Of a DNA stretch of 64,000 bases, positions 1-11,837 are shown piece by piece; position 1 is the stretch's first letter; every line of letters begins with the position of its first letter. The DNA is taken from positions 209,492,709-209,556,708 of the forward strand of contig CM057009.1 in NCBI GenBank assembly GCA_029891345.1, written 5' to 3'. Source of the stretch: Dryococelus australis. Lineage: Eukaryota > Arthropoda > Insecta > Phasmatodea > Phasmatidae. Under the pieces are notes generated by a model. That model saw only the letters and a list, made by a program, of their open reading frames with translations. It was not told where the DNA came from and made no database searches. Made by a program: the position numbers and the translations under genes.

Positions 1-965
1 CATAACCTCGAACATAGCACTACCTAAACATTGAAAATAGAAACCAATATGGAGGGCACTATTAGCACCACCTATACTTAAAAACATAATTAATTATGAC
101 TGCCACCTGGTGGCTAAATCGATAATTTATACACTAGCACCTCATAGGTGATGTAAATGTAAACATATGAAAACCAATATAGGGCCTCCAGCAATTTATA
201 AACAAAAGACAGATAAAAATCCTAGATGACAGACTTCAGCAATGTATAAACGAAGACAAAAGAAAAACCAAGATTACCACATACGACAGAATGGGTATAG
301 GTGAGGGGTGTGGGGGCGGTAGGTAGGTAGTTGGCTTAACGTATTGACGACGGCGAGGTCATTAGCGACGGAGCAAATTGCACAGGAAGGAGTGAGGAAG
401 GAATCGGCTATGGCCTTTGTTACGGATCCATCCCAGAATTCGCATGGAGTGATTTCGGTAAACCATGGAAAACCGAAATCAGGATGACCGGACTGGGAAT
501 CGAAGCCGGGTCCTCCCGAATGCGAGTCCAGTGAGTTACCACTGCGCCACCTCGCTCGGTGTGTGGGGGTGGAGGGGGTCAGTCGTCTGCTGAGCGTGGG
601 GATTGTGGACCACCGGAAATGTGTTTTAATAGTTTTGAAGTAATGCTTTTAATAATTTTTAATTAAATAAAGGTAGAAGTAATATTTTACAAGTATTTAT
701 AGGTGTTTTGGATTTTTTTGGAATGTTTTATATTGTTTTAGATTTTTTGAAATATTTTGTAATTTATGGGTTTTCAAGGTCAATGTTCACCAGGGTCGAG
801 GTCAAAAGTCTTGGTCAAGATTAATGGTCAAGATCAAGGTCAGTTACATCTAAAATTGTCACCTGGCTTCCAGAATGGCAGAGCATTAACATCTCTGATG
901 ATTCGATCCCCTTACCACTTATGCAGGCTTCCCCAAATAATTATACTTACTGGAATACTATAACA
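1..965 (-). repeat. Diverged terminal arm related to the 18-22.7 kb and 30.6-35.4 kb inverted-repeat elements
   Basis: Several blocks here resemble, in order, the right arm of the 18.0-22.7 kb element and the reverse complement of its left arm. These are 'cctatactt..aaacata' then 'cataggtgatgtaa' near 60-175, 'ggtgaggggtgtgggg' near 300 with 'gggggtcagtcgtctg' near 570, an AT-rich stretch at 620-765, and 'ggtcaaggtca'-type runs at 775-845. The arm reads as the right end of an element lying mostly left of the window. A SINE has inserted inside it. The outer tip after ~860 is too diverged to place exactly. Confidence 0.5.
330..559 (-). repeat. tRNA-derived SINE
   Basis: Read on the minus strand from 559, the sequence starts with a tRNA-like head. 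A Pol III A-box-like segment (GTGGCGCAGTGGTAA, 536-550) is followed about 40 bases later by a B-box-like segment (GGCTTCGATTCCC, 495-507). The body continues through a region with two copies of a 'ccgaaatca' type motif to about 330. The head and body resemble a SINE I recall as abundant in locust and related polyneopteran genomes. It is non-coding and would depend on a LINE for movement. It lies inside the arm of an inverted-repeat element, so it inserted later. The 3' end is not sharply defined and no clean target duplication is seen. Confidence 0.72.
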
Positions 966-1394
966 GCAATCAGTAAGTACACATAATGCTTAGTACACGG
1001 CTGGCATTTCGAAATTCATCACGAAGGATACCACATATTGATCCAACATTGGGAAACTGCATTGAATAGGGTAGAACAATGGCGTAATTTGTTGTTCGCT
1101 GAGTGGCCCCACGCTGTGAAGCAGTATATAAGTGGAGGTTTGAAGAGCAATTGGGATGTAAGAGCTGTATGTTTCTCTGCTGTTTGTGTGCAAAAACGAA
1201 TTTGTATGTAGGTTCGGAGAACACGGCAACCTCACAAACATGTTTTCGTTTTTGACAGCGGAAGAATCGTAGCCTATCGAGATTGTGGATTATCCTAATG
1301 CGATATTGGTCCTCGGATTGGAAGAGGTGTAACTACAGCGAAGCAGATATGAGATCAGTGGTCGAGGAGGGACGGGCTGAGCGATGTGCAGGAA

Positions 1395-2265
1395 ACCATA
1401 ACGGCCCCGTCGCACCAACGAATGTCAGGCAGACATCTGAAACGCATGGCGATTGCAGACCATACAGTCACATCAAACACTCTCGCTCGGGATGTCAAAT
1501 GTCTTGTACATCAATTTGTGTTCTCATGCACAGTTGTCGCCGTCTAGAGTATCGACGACTCATGCGTCTGCCACTGAATGCTCGCATACTGTAGGTGCTT
1601 GCGGCTGCAATCGTGCGTAAAACGTCGGATATGGACGGACACATGGCTTGCCATAGTCTTCACCAGTGAGTTCCGCTTCTACCTGTAGCATGACTATGGT
1701 CGCATTAATCTCTCGCAGCACCGTGGTGCATGCCTGATCGAGTCCTACATAATGCATATTCATACCGACCTGGCACCTGGAATAATGACATAGGGTGACA
1801 TCGTATTCCAGTCCCGCTAGTGCATACTCCACATCGCTAGTACGCTGAACAGCAACCGTTACATCGCGGAGGTGTTGGAACCTATTGTCGCCCCCTTACC
1901 TCAGGGCCAACTTGGGGACATGTGCGAATAGAACAATGCGCGGTCTCATGTGACACACATCGTGGGACGGCTGCTGGATGGCCATCATGTAACACTTCTT
2001 TCCTGGCATATATGTTCACCAGATCTCTTGTTAATCGAAAACATGTGGTCCATGGTCGAACGATGACTGGATTGTGACAGGATTCCCGCTACTACATCGG
2101 ATGAACTTTGGACACACATCGAAGCCACGTGGGTGTAGCGGTGGTTAATTCCTGTCAGGGGAGGAGTGGGTGCACAAAGTACTGATTTCCTAGAATCCAT
2201 ACGTGGTATCGGGTTGCAAGTATAAACATATCATTCGTGTATGATGGCTACTCTTGTCCAATATA
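1395..2265 (+). pseudogene. Tc1-like transposase, heavily decayed
   Basis: Plus-strand translation in shifting frames gives a run of Tc1-family signatures in the right order. 'RMAIADHTVTSNTLARDV' near 1440-1500 matches the second helix-turn-helix region. 'MHIHTDLAPGIM' near 1755-1790 matches the stretch before the central catalytic domain. 'LEPIVAPLPQG' near 1877 precedes 'NNARSHVTHIVGRLLDG' near 1930-1980, the region of the second catalytic Asp. 'PDLLLIENMWSMVE' near 2020-2060 is the third acidic position. 'GYS' near 2250 is the usual C-terminal end. The first catalytic Asp is lost: the FTDES-like site reads 'FTSEF' near 1657. Many frameshifts and stops make it a dead copy. Terminal inverted repeats were not found. 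Confidence 0.7.
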
Positions 2266-5200
2266 TCCGGTTGTGATGCCTCATCATCTTCGTGTTATTG
2301 CAAGTTTAGTGGCCAGCGGTGTATTAAAGCATCGAGCCCTTTAATGTTATAGCATGTTAGAGTAATACAGTCGCAGATATAGAAAATGGTATTCCATAGA
2401 AGAACACCAGTTTAGAGATGGTTTCGGAACCAACAAGGCATGTAATATTTGCGTTGACCTCCTTGGTCACCAGATCTGAATAATATGATAGAACATTTGA
2501 AGCCATAACTGAAACACATTATGGAAGACAATCAACATGACACAACAATAGACTCCACAATATATACACATGACGTACTATGGGAGGACATGTTTCATGA
2601 ACATGAGTAGTTTGAATGCAGTTTGAATTTCATGTTAAGAACCAGTAGTTAGAATGTTATGTAGAACCGAATACACTCCACAGGAAAGTATTGTATGAAT
2701 ATGGCTGTGTATTTCAATATTAATTTAAAGACCTATTTTAAAATTGGATGCTAATAAATATTAACGACCTTTTAATGCAACAGAGAAATTACTCATCAAA
2801 ATAAAATACTATAAGAAGTCATTTTAAATGTATTACTTATTTTATGGAATTGAATTACTGGGTTTAGTCTTATAATACTTATGCGTTGGGTTAATTTCAC
2901 GAATATACTAAACTGCACCTTTTTAACTGGTGCAGCAGTGTGACATACTTAGCATATAAAACCACAATCAAGGTAACGTCCTCCTACCAGTTCAGAACAT
3001 AATTATAGTGGTATTGTAAAAAGTTTTGAAATTTAGTTACGAACCTTTAAAGTCATGAAGTGAAGTTCTGGAACTTTGCTATGACTTTATTATTATTTTG
3101 GTGATGAAATTATCAGTTTTAAAATTATATTAACATCACAAAATAAATACAGTATTAAGTAGTGGTCACTGAACGTATCTTGGCAAAGAATTTATCGAAT
3201 TCACTACGTAGTGGAAAATTGTGAATTTCGTTGGCTATTTCCTTGACGTTTTATATTTTTTCTTTCGAGACAAATAACTTTACACAATGATGCGACTACG
3301 GTCCAGAAAAACTATTCTATAGCAACTACAGTATCACCATTTATACACTGCCCATGATTAACGCAGTACAGTGTTGAAAGCCCTTTCCACTTTGTGTCTT
3401 TCGCCTCATGCAACATTGGTGTTACTATAGGTCGTGACTTGATAAATATATGTATGTTTATCATGATATTGAGTAAGTATGTTTATCAAGCAACACTGTT
3501 AAGTTGTTTGCAAAATTAATGTGTTTCTACACTGACACTTCTTGTTCAGTGGTAGGCCTGCACAAATTACAGGGATCGATTATCAGTGGCCATTGGTTTG
3601 GAACATGAATATTATAATGCGATGGCGAAATAAAGAACCTGTTTACGTGAGTTGCGGCTAGCATTACAGCAGTACATTAGCTGGTGCACATATGAAATTA
3701 TATGCGGTTACGGGCACTGTCTATTTGCAAAAGCGCGCAAGTTACAGCGAACAACCTGCAGACGTAAAACCCCACGAAACAGTAGATCGAGGAGGCAATT
3801 GTAATATTAACAACCTTCTGCTTGCCCATTTATACTCTATGTAGTCACTAGATATCCGTATGGAGTGAAAACTACAAGATTGTTGAAGCACACACACTTC
3901 CTAGCGATCGTAGTATAATTACACTAGAAAACCTTTAAAGTATGATTTTTAATATGTTTCAAAACAACATTCCTATAGTCATCACGTTGAAAAATGGTAG
4001 TGTTGCCCTCATATTTATCTAGGTCAGTAAAACTAAAACAGAAATAAAATTGTTGCGTGCGTGTTTAATGTGAAGGAATGTCTGAAATTGCCTTCATAGT
4101 TATAGTAATCGCTGTGTAGTAAATTACTTTGCAAATAACATATTGTGCGAACTGTAGAAATAATGAACACAGGTCTGAACACAGTAACATAGTGTATAAT
4201 AAAATATTCAGTATAACAAACATTTTGCCGCTGAACAAAACGCGGATTCAAGACAAGTAAATAATAAGAGTGATAATTACTCTCAGGTACTATAAAATAT
4301 CCAGTTAACGCTTGAATATTTCTGTTTTATATCGCAAATGAACAACTTTCAGGCCACTGCTAACAATCACTGTGGATCGTGACCTATTAATTTTAATGAT
4401 GCCAGAATGCTGCTGCAAAATTCCATGTGGCCAAGTCAGATGACTCACAGAGTGTGTGCGTTAGTCATTCTGTGTTGTCTGTTCACGCGATTAGATCGTT
4501 TTGGGGCGAGCTCCTATAAGTATAGAACTAACTGCAATGATATACCGTCGATTGTGGTAAACATAGTCTATGGAGATCAGCTGTTGTCTTCGTACGTGGT
4601 GTTTGTATTGGGATAAGGTGTTATCGAGAAGCTATAGCGCTCGACGATGTGAGAATGCCGATTGTGTCGAGAGCTCGTCCTGCGTACTTCTGCATACTGA
4701 TAATTGTCAAGAGCAGTTAAATCAATATGGTAACTTGGTCATACACACCACGATCTTTCAAAGATTAGTGCAACTACTGTACGTCTACTGCGAATAAGCA
4801 TATGTTGTCTTAATTACCTCAAGATTGGACTATGGGTCTTTCTTCTGCCGGTTGGTCACGAAAACCGAGTTGGTTGTGACAATACTAAAAACATTTTGAT
4901 AATTATTCTACGAAAAACCGACATACACTCTCATTGTAAAATGTAGGAATTTAATAAATATATAAAGTGAAAGTCTCAAGCATAATATTCTAAACAGCCA
5001 TTATTGTCATAGGTTGACAGAACATATAATTCTATGTTACGTTTGGTACGTGCAGATTAGCTATATAAGTGTTGGAATTGAATTATTTATTTTATTTCAC
5101 ACACTATTTTAATTTTAATGTTAATTTTCACACATTTCTCATATTTAATGGTGACATTTTTAAATCACGTAGTTTATGATTCATGTAAACCACCAGTCGA

Positions 5201-5385
5201 CTTCATTTATATATACTATAATAATTTTCATGCAGTATTCTTGGTTTCGACTCAATGTTATTTCAATATTGTAATATTATGTTTAAATGTTAATTTTTGT
5301 TCTCAGTAATTACTTTATGATTTTTAAAGTTTAATTATTTACTTTATTCTCTTATTAGAAAAATATTTAAATTTTGGTTTATTTT
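2266..5385. other. No recognisable gene; AT-rich intergenic or intronic DNA
   Basis: Short open frames occur on both strands, the best at 4407-4616 and 4570-4797 in a slightly less AT-rich patch. None has recognisable family motifs or a convincing splice context. I see no terminal repeats, tandem arrays or poly-A-tailed retrocopy here. Confidence 0.5.
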
Positions 5386-5800
5386 ATTTTAAGGAGGTCT
5401 AGTCGGAAGTGGGCCGCGATTGGCTAGTCTTGAATGGAGATGCTGGAAGCCTTGCTCCTGGGTGGAACTTTCAACATGGATGGTTAGTTGTATTTTCGCT
5501 GAGATTTCAATTTAGGGAATCCTCAGCATCAACCTAAGAATATGTTAGTAATGAGTCCCAGAAGTAGTGATTAAGTCACTGCCACAGCCGATTATAAAGG
5601 AGGGTTGATGGCAGGTGTCTAGCTGATTGTATTAGTGAGTTTTGTTGGAGATGCCAGGACACCGATATCTAGACGCCAGGCGCCATGTCAGCCACGTTAG
5701 CGCCGCATCAGAATACAGGTGACGCCAAGGAGTTTGAGAGTCTCGGTGCAGACCTCTGTGAAAGACTTCACTTGTAATTTATTTATACGAACTTATAGTA
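5386..5800. other. Unassigned GC-richer block, possibly an old transposon fragment
   Basis: This ~400-base block is clearly less AT-rich than its flanks. It contains a TATA-like 'tataaagga' at about 5595 followed by 'cgatatctagacgccaggcgcc'. It could be a solo LTR or transposon remnant, but no direct terminal repeat or coding similarity supports that. From 5800 to 6880 the DNA is again AT-rich and featureless. Confidence 0.25.
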
Positions 5801-6882
5801 TTTTTAGAAGAAGTTTAATTTACGGAACTAGGCATTTTCTGATCTTAAATTGTGTATTATCAGTAGTCCTGAGATTCCGTATGAGATAGCAACGCCGGAG
5901 CACATGAACATCTAAAAACTATTGAACTTAGTGTAATCTCATTTGAGCAGGGTTTAATGATTTGAGGGAAAGTGAGGAGTAATTCTTCTGAAGTAACTTA
6001 AATTTAAATTTACATTTTCAAGTAAAGGCTTGGATCGTGAGAACTGTAATTGCCACAAATTACTTGGGAGCTTAGTCAGTTTCTTAAATAGTTAGAAATT
6101 GAGGAAAGCTACTTCTGGTTATGAACTAATTTTCATTTCTGATTTTAATTTCACGTCAGTTGTTAGTTGTTTAATTTTACAGCAGCACTACAGGCATCTT
6201 TTTTTATCTTTTAATTTGTTTTAATGTCCTTAATTGATTTTACTTTAATCTTTACTGGATGGTGGTACTTCATTTTTGGTCATCAACATAAGTTTACTTT
6301 GTTTTTTGAGTAAAGTGTTTTTTCTTACACACATATATAATATTTATCATTTAATAAATATTTCACATTTTAATTTTACATCTTGTTGAATTGCATTACA
6401 CATTTGGTCTGATTTTATTTATTTTTAATTTCATTAATATATTAATTATTCAGATATCACAGGTTATACTGTAACGGCCCTCCGCACACAACTCCCCTAA
6501 CTTCCAAACCTCTATCAGAGCTTTATTGCATACCTACTGCTCGTTTTATTGCGCTTGGCACATGTACCAGTACTGACAGCACACATTTATGTTTCACATA
6601 TAATGTCCATTCATTTAATTTGTGTGAAAAAAGTAACAACCTACAGAATGTGCGATACATTCCAAGTAAAGTGTCAACGTTGACCGTACTTAAGTTGTTG
6701 ACTACGGAAATGTGTACTTCGAAGTTGTTTTAGCACGTAGGCAATGTAAGGAATATGAATGTGTATACGTATATTAGGTAACTTTGTGATCTGGCACATG
6801 CCGATGCGCATTCGCAAAGGAGGCGGTCGATTTTATCTGTAGGAAACCTATTTCTTGGTTTACTATTTTTTGGTCCCTGCAT

Positions 6883-7120
6883 TAAGCTGTTCATGGTAAA
6901 GTGAGCATTTTTAAGACCCCCCTCCAGCAGGCATAAACCAATAATAAATATATCGTATTGCAGCCTCAGGCATTAAATTTTGAGGGCTGGGAAATATATA
7001 CACTGTGTTTTTTGGTCACATTGCAATGTTTATATTAAAAAGCAGCAGGAAGATGGAAATTGGATGAAGGAAATATTTAGAAGGGCCTTAAAAAGTGCTC
7101 TCTTTACCATGAACAGCCTA
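6883..7120. mobile_element. MITE copy 1 (TA-type family, ~238 bp)
   Basis: The ends are inverted copies: 'gctgttcatggtaaagtgag' on the left and its near-complement 'ctctttaccatgaacagcc' on the right. The interior ('ttggtcacattgcaatgttt', 'gcagcaggaagat') is shared with the copy at 23743-23979. Size, TIRs and lack of coding capacity fit a miniature inverted-repeat element, probably of Tc1/mariner type given TA-rich flanks. Confidence 0.85.
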
Positions 7121-7646
7121 AAATAATACTACATTTATCAGCTGTCTTGTTAGTGTCTCATATAGTAAATCAAAATATAATACAAGTAAATGTACTGACA
7201 AACAAAAGGTTTATTCTCGCACAAAATAACATAACTGTGTTTTACTGTTCATATTCGTGTTATTATACGCCTCTGTGTTTGCACGGTCATGCGATGGGTA
7301 ACGAAAGTAAAACGCATCAGATGATTTGACGGGTGGTTTGGGCATTTAGCGTGCCCATCCAAAGTCACAGAGTTTCTTCCTGATTGCCCATGCATTTGTA
7401 GCCCTGAACTTCGTCATGTATTCAGTTTAGGACCTTACTGCAGTTTCGGACACACCTTATGGTCTCCCTTTTTAAACGGATATCCTCTGACAAGACACAT
7501 TTCGCACACCTTTGGTCCCCATTCGACTCTGGGCATGCATACCGTATACGTCACAGGCGTATACAACCATTTTAATACACGTCATCGTGTAGCGATGTAT
7601 CGCCAGAGCCAGACGGTTCAAGGAAGTGAAACGTCATTCTGCAGTG

Positions 7647-8681
7647 ATGTCTCACCACAGCCAGTCGGTTAGGGAGAGAGTCATAGGCCTTGTTGAGGTG
7701 GCAGGTTTTTCTGCTGCTGAAGCAGGCCGATGTTACGGTGTTCCAGAGAGCACTGCGAGTCGATGGGTACAACAGTTCTGGGACATGGGTGTCGTGACGC
7801 GTCGAGGAGGAATGGGTCCATGGAGGGTGTCGACTGCAGCCGATGACAATAGTCTGATTACTCAGGGGCAGTTGACTCATTTCAGGAGCACTATTCAGCT
7901 AAAATGTGCCATGCACTTTCCTGGCAGCTTGAGTACCGTGCTTAGGCGCTTGATGGCGGCGGGACTGAAATCCCGGCGTGCTTTAAGGAAGCAAAGGCTC
8001 ACCGATGAGCACAGGATTTATCGACTAGCATTCGCCGAGGGAAACATTGACCGTGACTGGTCAGATGTTGTGTTCTAAGACGAGTGTCTGTTTTCCTCGG
8101 CTAATGATGGGCCGATGCTTGTCTTCAGACCTTGTGGGACCAGACACAATCTGGAATATGTGGCCGAGTGCTCTCGCTATGGTCATGCATCCGTTGCGTG
8201 TTGGGGATGGATGAGTGCACGCGAGATAGGAGTGTTGCACAGAATCGAAGATCGAGGTCCGAATATACACGGCCTCAATGCCGGGAAGTATTTACATATT
8301 CTAGAGAACATTATGATTCCCTCGGTGCGACTTTTGTATCCCGATGGTGGGCTGCGCTTCCAGTAGGACCATTCTCTGATACACACTTCTCAGAGGGTTC
8401 AAGAATGGTTCGCAAGGCAAGGCCTACTAGAGCTAGTAGATTGGCCACCTTACAGTGCCTACTTGAATTCAGTTGAGAATGTTTGGTCGGAGACGAAGCG
8501 CACGATGGCGGCAAACTGGCCTGATCCACAGCCATTAATTAAAGATGCTCTCTGGGAGCTAGTAGCGGATGGATGTGATGAAGTAGCTGGTAGCGAATGC
8601 TATGCTACTTCTCTGGTTGCCTCTCTACCACGACGACTGCAACAGGTGGTTGAGAATGAGGGATACTGGTCCTCTTATTGA
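7647..8681 (+). pseudogene. Tc1-like transposase interrupted by two nonsense codons
   Basis: A single reading frame of 345 codons runs from ATG 7647 to the terminal stop, broken only by TAA at 8076-8078 and TAG at 8364-8366. The N-terminal part (residues ~5-45) is a helix-turn-helix with 'AAEAGRCYGVPESTASRWVQ'. 'DWSDVVF' then a stop then 'DECLFSSANDGP' is the first catalytic Asp region. 'RYGHASVACWGWMS' and 'HILENIMIPSVRLLYPDG' are typical of the central domain. 'DHSLIHTS' after the second stop holds the second Asp, and 'WPPYSAYLNSVENVW' is the third catalytic region. There the usual SPDLNP-type motif reads SAYLNS, so the third acidic residue looks lost. The C-terminus 'VVENEGYWSSY' is the normal family end. 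Full length and one frame make this the best preserved Tc1 copy in the window. An upstream GTG in frame at 7626 is less likely than ATG 7647. Confidence 0.9.
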
Positions 8682-8984
8682 GGTTACATCATCAGCCTTT
8701 TTCAGGGCCAAATAAACACACACATAAAAACGTGACACAAAAAAACCAATGGTACACCACGTGACATAATGACCACATTGATATACAAACTAAAGGTGCG
8801 AGGTGGTTTCGAACCAGAAATAGCGGGCGTCAGAACCATACATACGATACCACCTTTGTTTGTTATATGTGTTTTTATATGGATGCAAACATATGCTAAC
8901 AAATGAAATACATTCTAGGATACTGTAACATTTTATATTACAACGAAACAAAATAACACATCTAGTAGGAATGAAATTCAAGGT

Positions 8985-9910
8985 CGATCTCCAGAAACTT
9001 AATGGTATTAAACGCTCTGGCTCTGACTTTACTACCGTTTGTATGACACTAGGAGGGATATTGTTCCACTCATGAAGGATTTTCTCCTTCAAGTCCCGGG
9101 TGCTTGAAATATGATGTTTTCGTAGCTTTATGTCTAAGTATGCCCAAATATGTTCTGTCGAATTTAAGTTTGAGGATTGGGGTGCAGTTTCTATTACACG
9201 AGGACAAATATACAGCAGCCATATTCTTGTTACACAGGATTTATGCTTAGTACCATTATCCTGGTAAAATGTGTATTACTACATCAAGTTGAATGGCATT
9301 AGGTGGCATATTATGTTTAAACAGGTCAATATAGTTTTATTGATCCAATAGTAAACATATAAACGTCAGCTCACCTACACCACATGCACTCATGCACCCT
9401 CACACCATAACTGAACCCCCGTCATGCTTGACGGTAGGACGATAATGTTGGGGATTTATCTCTTTATTTGATTTGCTCCACACTTTTAGCGGACTGTAAT
9501 GATCGAAAACCTTGAATTTACCCTCATATGGAAATATTACGTCGGCCCAATAATTGTTCTATAAATATACCTTCGTGAAGTTAAGTCTCTTCTTAAAATT
9601 ACATTTGCCTATGTACGATTACTTCTGTGGTGTTCTTGCATTATAGTCACTATTGCTGAACACACTTCTCGCTGTCATTGGTGACAGTGACTTTGAAAGT
9701 TTTTCGTAGGTCTCTTGCAATAACGCATGGATTAGTAAAAGATCTCTGACGGTTTTACTTCACAATATAACTTCTTCTCTACGCGAAAGTACGTTTGGCC
9801 ATCCACTCCTTGGTTTGCTTCACCATTCTCGTATTATTATATTATTTTACGATAAATTGCACAGTCGCCTAGGTGAGAAGTACTACGGGAGTCATTAGAG
9901 TGTATGAAAA
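8985..9910 (-). pseudogene. Second Tc1-like transposase of a different lineage, minus strand
   Basis: On the minus strand, frames can be followed from about 9880 down to 8990. 'PTVKHDGGSVMV' then a stop then 'GCMSACGVGELTF' comes from about 9450-9370, corresponding to the central catalytic domain of classic Tc1. 'VTRIWLLYICPRVIETAPQS' (about 9240-9180) precedes 'HIWAYLDIKLRKHHISSTRD' (about 9155-9095). The C-terminal stretch 'LKEKILHEWNNIPPSVIQTV' is open from about 9092. The central WG pair is disrupted by a stop and the acidic site after the proline-rich segment is 'SNLNSTEH'. It sits tail-to-tail with the 7647-8681 transposase but its sequence is of the nematode/fish-type Tc1 branch, so the two are separate insertions. 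TIRs were not located. Confidence 0.85.
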
Positions 9911-10267
9911 TTTTTGTTACTTTTAACGGTTCGTATGAATTGTTTGGGGTTAATAATGTTTTTGAGACGTTATTTTATGTTTTTGTATGTATGTATGGAC
10001 TCAATGTGTTTCTCAAACCTACAATTTACACTTTGGTTTATTCGCTTTGATTATTTTGGAAAACCTTTCCTGCAAAATGTTTGAAGTAAGATACAGAACA
10101 GCGTGGTGTTTGTAAATCATTGATCGGCATTGTACGTCTTTTCTACATCCCACATCACACGCACAGGGATAGAATACATTCAGTTTAACTGCACAAACCT
10201 CCTTGCCAAGAGTCTTTCTTTTGTAAGTTGGCGTGTATCTGTCTATGCCGTGAATGCCTGCATTTTA

Positions 10268-10503
10268 TAGGCCATTCGTAGTAAATTGAGCACTTTTGAA
10301 AACCCTTTCATTTGGAATAATAGTCAATAAATATATATTACTCTAGCCATAAGCACAACATTCAGAGTGCGGTATAATATTTACACTGTGGTTATTACTT
10401 ACATGGCCATATTTAATTAAAAAGGTGGTTAAAGAATAAAAATTACTGAAAAATAAAAGTAACTAGTGCCTCAAAACTGCTCATTTTACCGTGAACAGCG
10501 TTT
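10268..10503. mobile_element. MITE copy 2 (same TIR family, diverged interior, 236 bp)
   Basis: The left end 'taggccattcgtagtaaatt' with 'gagcacttttgaaaaccc' and the right end 'gctcattttaccgtgaacag' are inverted copies of the family ends seen at 6883 and 23743. The interior differs from those copies. It is non-coding. Confidence 0.75.
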
Positions 10504-11837
10504 AGCAGCTAATGTACGTATGTCAGTATGCTTGCAAGAAAAAAAATCGATACTTGGAACAGATTTCCCGATTTCTTTCCGAAGCAAAATCGAGCCTCTT
10601 CACTTTCAATGTATTTTCGCCGTGGCTATGACAGATATTAACTTGATCTCTTTTTCCCCATCGTCAGAGGCAATTATAACACCTTGCCACTCGCCTCATG
10701 CCTCGCAGCGTGAAGTAATGGGTTGTCATAAGTTCCTGAACATTGACTCACACTGATTTGTGCACCTGGCAACCCCGCGAGCTTCTCGCTCTCTGTACAC
10801 TCTTCTCTTCTATCGACGCGTACGCTAACCACTTTTATGGCGTCAGTTCAGCTGCAGTGGCGCTTTGATCTGCGAAGGACCAACGTAGACAGGCAGGCTG
10901 CTTTAACAGCTGGCCAACTTAGCCTGCGCAATCTTACGGCTGTATATGCACTGGCACCTGCCTTGAGCTCTGCGCACGTCGCTGCGTGTACTGTCCGTAA
11001 TCATGAAAACACATACTGTATGTTTCTTTTCGTAGCCTGCATAATTTACGTTAGGGAATCGCATTCCTGACGTCGTACACTCCACACAAAACTAAACAAT
11101 CATAAAGTATGCCGTGTAAATTTATCGTGAATATAAGCGAAAATACGATTTGAACATGATTACATAATAAAGTATCCCCATTCCAGAAATCAGTAAATAT
11201 TTGTTGTACTGGATGCGGAGCAAAAATATGACTTACTACAGCATGTTTTAGAGTAGACAACAAAACACTTTGCAGCGTGATTCCAGTAGAGGTTTTTGTA
11301 TGTGGCGTTACCTAAATTGTATCTCAGGTGGAAGCAAACGTTCGTCCGCCAGACTTATTATTCTCATTGTATTCGTATGCGTTAGTGTATGTAGCATGGA
11401 GTAAAACTGAACGTTTTTGTTTAAACGGTAGCCTACCTCATTGCATCGCTGAACCAACATAATCTCAAGTACATATCATGTAGCTATATTATTTATGGAA
11501 AAACGAAAATAATGACATCCACAAAGAATTCTGTGAAACCACGAAAACATTCAAGGAAACATAATAGGGTACGCCACTAGTTGTACGAAATACTTTCTGA
11601 ATCTATTTCAACATTAACAACAACAACAAAAACAACAAAAAAAAATTAAACTTTATACACATCTTATAATATTTAAACCGTTTATTTATGTTTTCTTATG
11701 ATACATTTAATTGCGGCCGTAAACATTTTATTTAGAAAATTAATGGTGCTGCTAATAGTTGTTTAATAATTCGAAATAAAGGATAATCCCTTCATAATTT
11801 CTTGATTAACTTGAAACATTCAATTCACTTTCACTTC
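10504..11837. other. No supported gene; one CpG-richer patch at about 10690-11000
   Basis: The patch around 10760-10990 is richer in CG dinucleotides and contains an ATG-started frame at 10837-11070 with no recognisable motifs. It could be a 5' exon/promoter area or a transposon fragment. Nothing decides between these. The rest is AT-rich. Confidence 0.25.
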
